A stretch of 64,000 bases of DNA from Bog-950 sp044228435 (GTDB lineage: Bacteria > Bacteroidota > Bacteroidia > Chitinophagales > LD1): the NCBI GenBank assembly GCA_044228435.1, contig JBGAUW010000022.1:1-64000 (forward strand), given 5' to 3'. Shown here piece by piece: positions 59,643 through 64,000 of the stretch. The translations under genes and the position numbers were made by a program. Below the pieces are notes generated by a model. It was given only the letters and a program-made list of their open reading frames with translations, was not told where the DNA came from and ran no database searches. The number at the start of each line of letters is the position of its first letter. Positions within the stretch are counted from its first letter, which is position 1.

Positions 59643-60743
59643 TTAAAGAACAGGAATTAAGTCAGCCGCCTTTTGTTTCATTTCATCTATTACTTCCGCA
59701 TAGACCTGAGTAATACCAATATTGGAGTGACCAAGCATTTTAGATACTGTATACAAGGAAACTCCGTTTGTAAGTGCCAAGGTTGCAAAGGTATGTCTGG
59801 CTACATGAATATGTATGTTCTTCTTAACTTTCGCTTTTTCAGCCCATGATTTTAAATATTTATTCATCATTCGCTTCTCCGGTACGTAGGCAAATACAAA
59901 TTCATTTACCTTATCCGATTTTTGCAAATGAAATGTTTTTATTTCTTGCAGCAGATTAAGGGCCTGGCTTGAAAGTGGCAAATAATGAACCTTAGAGTTT
60001 TGCTGTTTCTTTTGAGAATAGGTCAATGTATTTTTATCAATATCTGTCCATTTCATTTTCATCAAGTCGCTCAAGCGTAAACCAGTAAAGCAGGCGAACA
60101 AGAAAAATTGTTTAACATCTTGCCTGAAAGTTGTTTCATTTAATAAACGCAACTCAACAATAGTTAAATATTCTATCCTCTTCTTATTCTCAGAAGGGAT
60201 ATCTCCCCCGTTACCTCTTTTTAGATAATTGAATGGATTAACTTGTATGATTTTTTCCTTAACGGCTATATTCAATACGATACTTATCCGGGATAAATAC
60301 ATCCTAATGCTCGATGAGCTTAGGGATTGTTCTTTTAGAAATTCAATAAACCCTTTCAAATATTTTTCATCCAACGCTTTGAACGTAAGTTTTTCAGTGC
60401 CGTTATGCTCTAATAAATAGGTTAAAGCGTTTTGATAAGAATCGTGATTTTTCTTGGCAGCTTGGTCCTTATAATAGGTGATGAAATCATTCTTACTAAC
60501 TCTGGGTATAAAACCAGCTATACTTTCTTTCATCAATAGTAATCGCTTCGCTTGAATTGCTTTGGCCAGTTCCCAGTTTTCTTTATCTTTTCGTAGAATG
60601 TTTTTGTTTTCTACTTTTGAATAGTCTTTGGATACATAAAGCTTTAAGTATTCTTTATATCGTTGACCTTCATTATAAATATCAAGGAACAGAGAGTATC
60701 CTTTTTTATCTATAGCTTTTGTGCGGAGTGTAACTGATGGCAT
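59643..60743 (-). CDS. Tyrosine site-specific recombinase (integrase)
   Basis: A 366-residue phage-type integrase. An arm-binding region is at 1-95 (SVTLRTKAIDKKGYSLFLDI), a SAM-like core-binding domain at ~100-190 and the catalytic domain after. The catalytic residues are present: Arg in FTGLRLSDLMKM, His-x-x-Arg in HVARHTFATLAL, His in MLGHSNIG and Tyr in ITQVYAEV. It drives insertion and excision of this element; attachment sites could not be fixed from the sequence. Three AGGGAC-type repeats precede it. Confidence 0.93.
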   Translation of the reverse strand: MPSVTLRTKAIDKKGYSLFLDIYNEGQRYKEYLKLYVSKDYSKVENKNILRKDKENWELAKAIQAKRLLLMKESIAGFIPRVSKNDFITYYKDQAAKKNHDSYQNALTYLLEHNGTEKLTFKALDEKYLKGFIEFLKEQSLSSSSIRMYLSRISIVLNIAVKEKIIQVNPFNYLKRGNGGDIPSENKKRIEYLTIVELRLLNETTFRQDVKQFFLFACFTGLRLSDLMKMKWTDIDKNTLTYSQKKQQNSKVHYLPLSSQALNLLQEIKTFHLQKSDKVNEFVFAYVPEKRMMNKYLKSWAEKAKVKKNIHIHVARHTFATLALTNGVSLYTVSKMLGHSNIGITQVYAEVIDEMKQKAADLIPVL

Positions 60744-61084
60744 GATTGTTATTTAAGGGAACAAATCAGGGACAAAAATACAAAAAAGGGACGGTATTTT
60801 GTAACAGAAAATAAATATTTGAATTGGCGCACTTCCAACTAATCAACTGAATAACAGCAATTTAATTTACTTTATATGATTTTAGCTTATTCTTTATTAT
60901 TTATGTCTCCCAAATCCCCTAAAGGGGACTTTGAAAAGACAGTTCTATGCGGGAGCAAATGCAATTTTGCTCATTGAGAAACGATGTTATTTCAAGTTGA
61001 AGACCGAAATTTGTTTGGGTAATAACGCCAATTACGGAGGCAGGTTAAAACCTCAAAGCCCCTTTAGGGGTTTGGGGTGTTTTT
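60744..61084. other. Integrase upstream region with AGGGA repeats, then dispersed repeats
   Basis: AGGGAACAAA (60756-60765), AGGGACAAAA (60768-60777) and AGGGACGG (60787-60794) are candidate integrase arm sites or an attachment region just before the integrase start. The remainder is non-coding and includes the inverted repeat pair at 60909-61077. One element boundary probably lies here. Confidence 0.45.
60909..61077. repeat. Inverted pair of CCCCTAAAGGGG-type dispersed repeats
   Basis: The unit at 60909-60933 (CCCAAATCCCCTAAAGGGG then ACTTTG) recurs inverted at 61054-61077 (CAAAG-CCCCTTTAGGGG-TTTGGGG), about 120 bases apart. Each unit is itself palindromic. A related AACCCCTAAATCCCC occurs at 16307. 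This is a familiar dispersed repeat type in Bacteroidota; the right copy ends in T8 and may help terminate transcription. Confidence 0.6.
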
Positions 61085-61930
61085 TTATATCACCATATTA
61101 TCAATCAACCGCACCCCACCAATTTTAGCAGCTACCAGCGCTACTAACTTTTCTTTTTTACCGGTAGGTGGTTCAAGCGTTTCGGCATTGCGTATTTCAA
61201 AGTATTCAAGCGAAATATCTTTTTTCTTCTCAAGTTTTTGCTTTGCCTTTTCTTGTATTTTTCCGATTTCTGATTTTTGATTTCTGATTTCCGCCATCAC
61301 ACTTTTGAGTGCTTTCGACAACTCTACCGCCAGCTTACGTGCATCTTTATCTAAACGCACATTCCGGCTGCTCATGGCTAGGCCGTCTTTTTCGCGCAGG
61401 GTATCTACCGTTATCAGTTTAGTTTTCAGCTTTCGCATTTTAATTAGCTGATTTACAATAAGCTGTTGCTGGTAATCTTTTTGGCCCATGTAAAGCTTAT
61501 GCGGGGTAGTAGCCTTTAAAAGCTTCTCCACTATCTGGGCCATGCCGTCAAAATGCCCGGGGCGGTGCTCACCTTCCAGCGTTTGCGCCAAAAAGCCAAA
61601 ATTTATCGCTTTGGCATTGCCAAACCCTGTTGGATACATCTCTTTAACCGTAGGTAAAAAAAGCACATCGCAGCCCGCATCGTGTAGCATTTCAATGTCC
61701 TTATCTATGGTAATGGGGTATTTATCAAAGTCGTTTTTATCGTTAAACTGGGTAGGATTAACAAAAATACTGCAAATAGTAAGGTCGCAATCGCTTTTAC
61801 TTTCCTTTATTAATGCTAAATGGCCCCTGTGTAAAGCGCCCATTGTAGGGACAAACCCCAGCTGTTTACCATTCTTTATCAATGGTTTAAGGTATTTTTG
61901 AAGGTCTTTTATGCGTTTTAAAACAATCAT
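61085..61930 (-). CDS. panC: Pantoate-beta-alanine ligase
   Basis: A 281-residue ATP-dependent ligase making pantothenate from pantoate and beta-alanine. Motifs: FVPTMGALHRGHLALI (HxGH), SIFVNPTQFNDKNDF, EGEHRPGHFDGM, MGQKDYQQQLIV and LAMSSRNVRL (KMSKS-like). A short segment IRNQKSEIGK is encoded by a direct repeat of TTTCTGATTT-type units (61258-61293), a local expansion in a variable region. It is divergent from the glycogen synthase gene, an arrangement I recall as usual in Bacteroidota. Confidence 0.95.
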   Translation of the reverse strand: MIVLKRIKDLQKYLKPLIKNGKQLGFVPTMGALHRGHLALIKESKSDCDLTICSIFVNPTQFNDKNDFDKYPITIDKDIEMLHDAGCDVLFLPTVKEMYPTGFGNAKAINFGFLAQTLEGEHRPGHFDGMAQIVEKLLKATTPHKLYMGQKDYQQQLIVNQLIKMRKLKTKLITVDTLREKDGLAMSSRNVRLDKDARKLAVELSKALKSVMAEIRNQKSEIGKIQEKAKQKLEKKKDISLEYFEIRNAETLEPPTGKKEKLVALVAAKIGGVRLIDNMVI

Positions 61931-62053
61931 GGAATAAGACGGGTTAACAGTTTTGAAGCCTCTGGCTTTGCGTTATTCCGCTTTTTTATTATTATCTTTG
62001 CAGTCCGTTCATAATCATTATGTCACTTTCTCAAAATCAAACCAAACAATAAT

Positions 62054-62869
62054 ATGGAAAAAAAGAGAATTCTAATTGTAACGCAGGAGATGGATCCATA
62101 CCTGGCGCTTACGGAAGCTTCTAAAATAGCCAACGAATTACCAAAGTTTATGCAAGAGCAAGGTTTAGAAATCCGTGTTTTAATGCCCAAGTTTGGAACC
62201 ATAAATGAGAGAAGACACCGCTTACATGAAGTAGTTCGCCTTTCTGGTATCAACGTAATTATAAATGATGAGGATTACCCTTTAGTAATAAAAGTAGCAT
62301 CGCTTCCGGGCGCCCGTTTACAGGTTTATTTCTTAGATAACGAAGACTTTTTTAAACGAAAACTGGTATTTCACGACGAAAACAACAAGTTTTTTGAAGA
62401 TAACAGCGACCGCATGATTTTCTTCTGCAAAGGCGCATTAGAAACCGTTCGTAAATTTGGCTGGGCGCCGGATATTATCCATTGCTTTGGCTGGATGACC
62501 AGCTTAATACCAATGTATTTAAAAACTACTTATAAGGACGACCCTATTTTTACCAATACCAAGGTGGTTTACTCGGTAGCTAAAAACGAGTTTAAGGATA
62601 AGCTGAAAAACGATTTTACTACCAAGGCAGCTATTAGCGAAGATATTTCGAAAAAGCACATGGAGTTTTTTAAAGAAGGCGACAATACCAGCTTAAACAT
62701 AGGCGGCGTGCAGTTTGCCGATGGTTTAGTAGTAGGCGAGGCGCTTGACGAAAAAGTGACCAGCCACTTAAAGAAAGCCAAGGGCAAGCAGGTTTTAAAA
62801 ATGGATAGCACCGAAGAGGATCCATTAAACATGCTGAATAAGTTCTATCAAAATATTCTGGCAAACTAA
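62054..62869 (+). CDS. Short GT5-type glycogen/starch synthase
   Basis: A 271-residue protein matching the N-terminal Rossmann domain of GT5 glycogen synthases: ILIVTQEMDPYLALTEASKI, IRVLMPKFGTINERRHRLHE and PDIIHCFGWMTSLIPMYLKT. The second nucleotide-sugar-binding domain of full GlgA (~480 residues) is missing, as is normal for this Bacteroidota family. Whether it has synthase activity is unproven. It precedes a DUF4270 gene. Confidence 0.85.
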   Translation: MEKKRILIVTQEMDPYLALTEASKIANELPKFMQEQGLEIRVLMPKFGTINERRHRLHEVVRLSGINVIINDEDYPLVIKVASLPGARLQVYFLDNEDFFKRKLVFHDENNKFFEDNSDRMIFFCKGALETVRKFGWAPDIIHCFGWMTSLIPMYLKTTYKDDPIFTNTKVVYSVAKNEFKDKLKNDFTTKAAISEDISKKHMEFFKEGDNTSLNIGGVQFADGLVVGEALDEKVTSHLKKAKGKQVLKMDSTEEDPLNMLNKFYQNILAN

Positions 62870-62910
62870 GCGTTTGAGGTGATTATTGCTTTATTTGTGC
62901 GCTTAACAGC

Positions 62911-64000
62911 TTGAAATTGAAAAAGAAGATAATCTACATATTAGCACCGGCAGTTCTTTGCTGGTGCTTTTTTTACTTACAGGGCTGTAAAGAGCCAATT
63001 ATTGAAGATAATAACCTGCTTACCAGCGACGATAACCTGAACCTGGACAGAGATACGCTTCAAATTAAGGCCTTTTCGGAATTTGTGCAACCACTTACTG
63101 CCAGCAGTGCCAGTGTGGGCCTTTTGGGCAACCTTACCGACCCTAACTTTGGTAAAACCTATGCCGGCTTTTACGGCCAGTGCCAGCTTACCAGCAACAA
63201 CATTTACTTTGGCGATAGCGTTGTGCTGGACTCTGCCTTTTTAATGTTACCGTATAACGGTGTGTACGGCAAGTTTGACCAACCGGTAGATATTAACGTG
63301 TTCGAGTTATCGCAAAGCATTAGCAGCAGTACAACATACACTACTACCGATGCTTTTAGCGTAAACGTGCCTGCCATTGGTAGTTTAACGGGTTACACCC
63401 TGGGCACTAAACTTACCGATAGTATAAAAACAAGTTTTGGCACACTTGCGCCGCACATGCGTATACAGCTTACTAATGCATTTGCCAATAAAATTTTGTT
63501 GGCCGATACCAATACCCTGCGCGACAACACGGCTTTTCTTAACCTGTTTAAAGGTTTCTATGTAAGTACATCATCTGCCACACAAGGCAATGGCTTGCTT
63601 TATATGGGCTTACAAAGTGCTATTTCGGGTGTAATGCTGTATTATCATAATGCTGCTAAAGATTCGTTATTCTACCTGCTACCCATATCGGGCGCGCGTG
63701 TAAACCACTTCGATAATATTTATACCGGCACACCGGTTAGCGCTTCTATAGCCGCACCTAACCCTAATGGAGAAGAGAAAGTTTACCTACAGGCAGGTGC
63801 TGGTGTAAAGGGTAGAATATTGATTAAAGACCTGGATTCGCTGCCTAAAAATATTGCCATTAATAAGGCAGAGCTAATTCTTTCGCAGGCCGGTGGGGCA
63901 AACGATACGGCCTTTAATTCACCGCTTGTATTAAATCTTTACCGTATCGACGATGCCGGACAATCGAAAATATTGGAAGACGCCAGCCTTACCGGCTTTG
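62911..64000 (+). CDS. DUF4270 family lipoprotein (partial, runs off the window)
   Basis: At least 363 residues of a secreted lipoprotein open to the window end. No ATG exists in frame; TTG at 62911 or 62917 must start it, giving LKLKKKIIYILAPAVLCWCF and the lipobox LQGC-KE. Then come DNNLLTSDDNLNLDRDTLQI, LLGNLTDPNFGKTYAGFYGQ and a beta-rich domain, as in DUF4270 proteins of Bacteroidota. The leader codons overlap a strong terminator hairpin (62943-62974). Function unknown; neighbours panC and the GT5 gene are the customary ones. Confidence 0.85.
   Translation, partial: MKLKKKIIYILAPAVLCWCFFYLQGCKEPIIEDNNLLTSDDNLNLDRDTLQIKAFSEFVQPLTASSASVGLLGNLTDPNFGKTYAGFYGQCQLTSNNIYFGDSVVLDSAFLMLPYNGVYGKFDQPVDINVFELSQSISSSTTYTTTDAFSVNVPAIGSLTGYTLGTKLTDSIKTSFGTLAPHMRIQLTNAFANKILLADTNTLRDNTAFLNLFKGFYVSTSSATQGNGLLYMGLQSAISGVMLYYHNAAKDSLFYLLPISGARVNHFDNIYTGTPVSASIAAPNPNGEEKVYLQAGAGVKGRILIKDLDSLPKNIAINKAELILSQAGGANDTAFNSPLVLNLYRIDDAGQSKILEDASLTGF
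62943..62974 (+). terminator. Intrinsic terminator inside the DUF4270 signal-peptide codons
   Basis: AGCACCGGCA (62943-62952), loop GTTCTT, TGCTGGTGCT (62959-62968), then a run of seven T. It ends glycogen synthase transcripts yet lies within the first 22 codons of the next gene, so read-through or an internal promoter is required for that gene. Confidence 0.8.

Noticed and set aside
1..64000. CRISPR arrays, rRNA and tRNA genes
   Set aside because: No regularly spaced direct repeats of 25-40 bases were seen; the only iterons (57157-57208) are three 11-mers. No cloverleaf with a TTCRA loop or rRNA-like sequence was noticed in the gaps.

Overview
The window looks like a chromosomal segment of a facultative, denitrification-capable member of the Bacteroidota, probably of the Chitinophagales/Sphingobacteriales side. 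The evidence is type IX secretion C-terminal sorting domains, DUF5777 and DUF4270 proteins, a fused CcoNO oxidase subunit, a clade II (Sec-type, lipoprotein) nitrous oxide reductase, and promoter boxes of the Bacteroidota form TAnnTTTG. No rRNA, tRNA or CRISPR array was seen.

Layout. 0.1-4.5 kb: thiol peroxidase, two exported proteins with unusual C-x4-CH motifs, YceI, a DUF5777 barrel and Hsp20. 4.6-16.3 kb: a giant T9SS surface protein on the minus strand, a lipoprotein, two paralogous ~490-residue proteins of unknown function, and housekeeping genes (polyprenyl synthase, SOD, tRNA adenosine deaminase, flippase-like membrane protein, ruvC). 16.3-18.9 kb: a gene graveyard holding an ArsR relic, a truncated VOC gene joined to the 3' end of a histidine kinase gene, and other fragments. 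18.9-31.6 kb: the cbb3 oxidase locus (copper ATPase CcoI, CcoS, fused CcoNO, CcoQ, CcoP, CcoG, CcoH, SafE-like protein), followed on the other strand by a PAS histidine kinase and a response regulator with a Crp/Fnr-type output. 31.7-38.7 kb: fasciclin lipoprotein, nadA-nadB, tryptophanase, the di-iron repair protein Ric and two envelope proteins. 38.8-46.4 kb: the nos locus (haem-copper-oxidase-like membrane protein, cytochrome c, nosZ, nosL fusion, frameshifted nosD, nosF, nosY). 46.5-52.9 kb: small redox and VOC genes mixed with truncated or frameshifted genes, including a PAS/YceI chimera. 53.3 kb: a well-folded candidate non-coding RNA. 55.0-60.8 kb: an integrative element with a tyrosine integrase, an HTH protein preceded by 21-bp iterons, small membrane proteins and a palindrome-rich non-coding block. 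61-64 kb: panC, a short GT5 glycogen synthase and a DUF4270 lipoprotein that runs off the end.

How it works together. The cbb3 oxidase, N2O reductase, Ric and associated envelope genes form one low-oxygen/NO-response programme. I found Fnr/Crp-like sites of the form TGA-n6-TCA upstream of six transcription units. Their distance to the promoter box is either about 36 or exactly 58.5 bases, which corresponds to class II and class I activator positions. The response regulator encoded in the same locus keeps the Glu and Arg of an Fnr/Crp recognition helix and is the obvious candidate to bind them. An unusual number of genes (at least ten) carry frameshifts or deletions. These may be true decay around mobile DNA or residual sequencing error, and this matters most for nosD.
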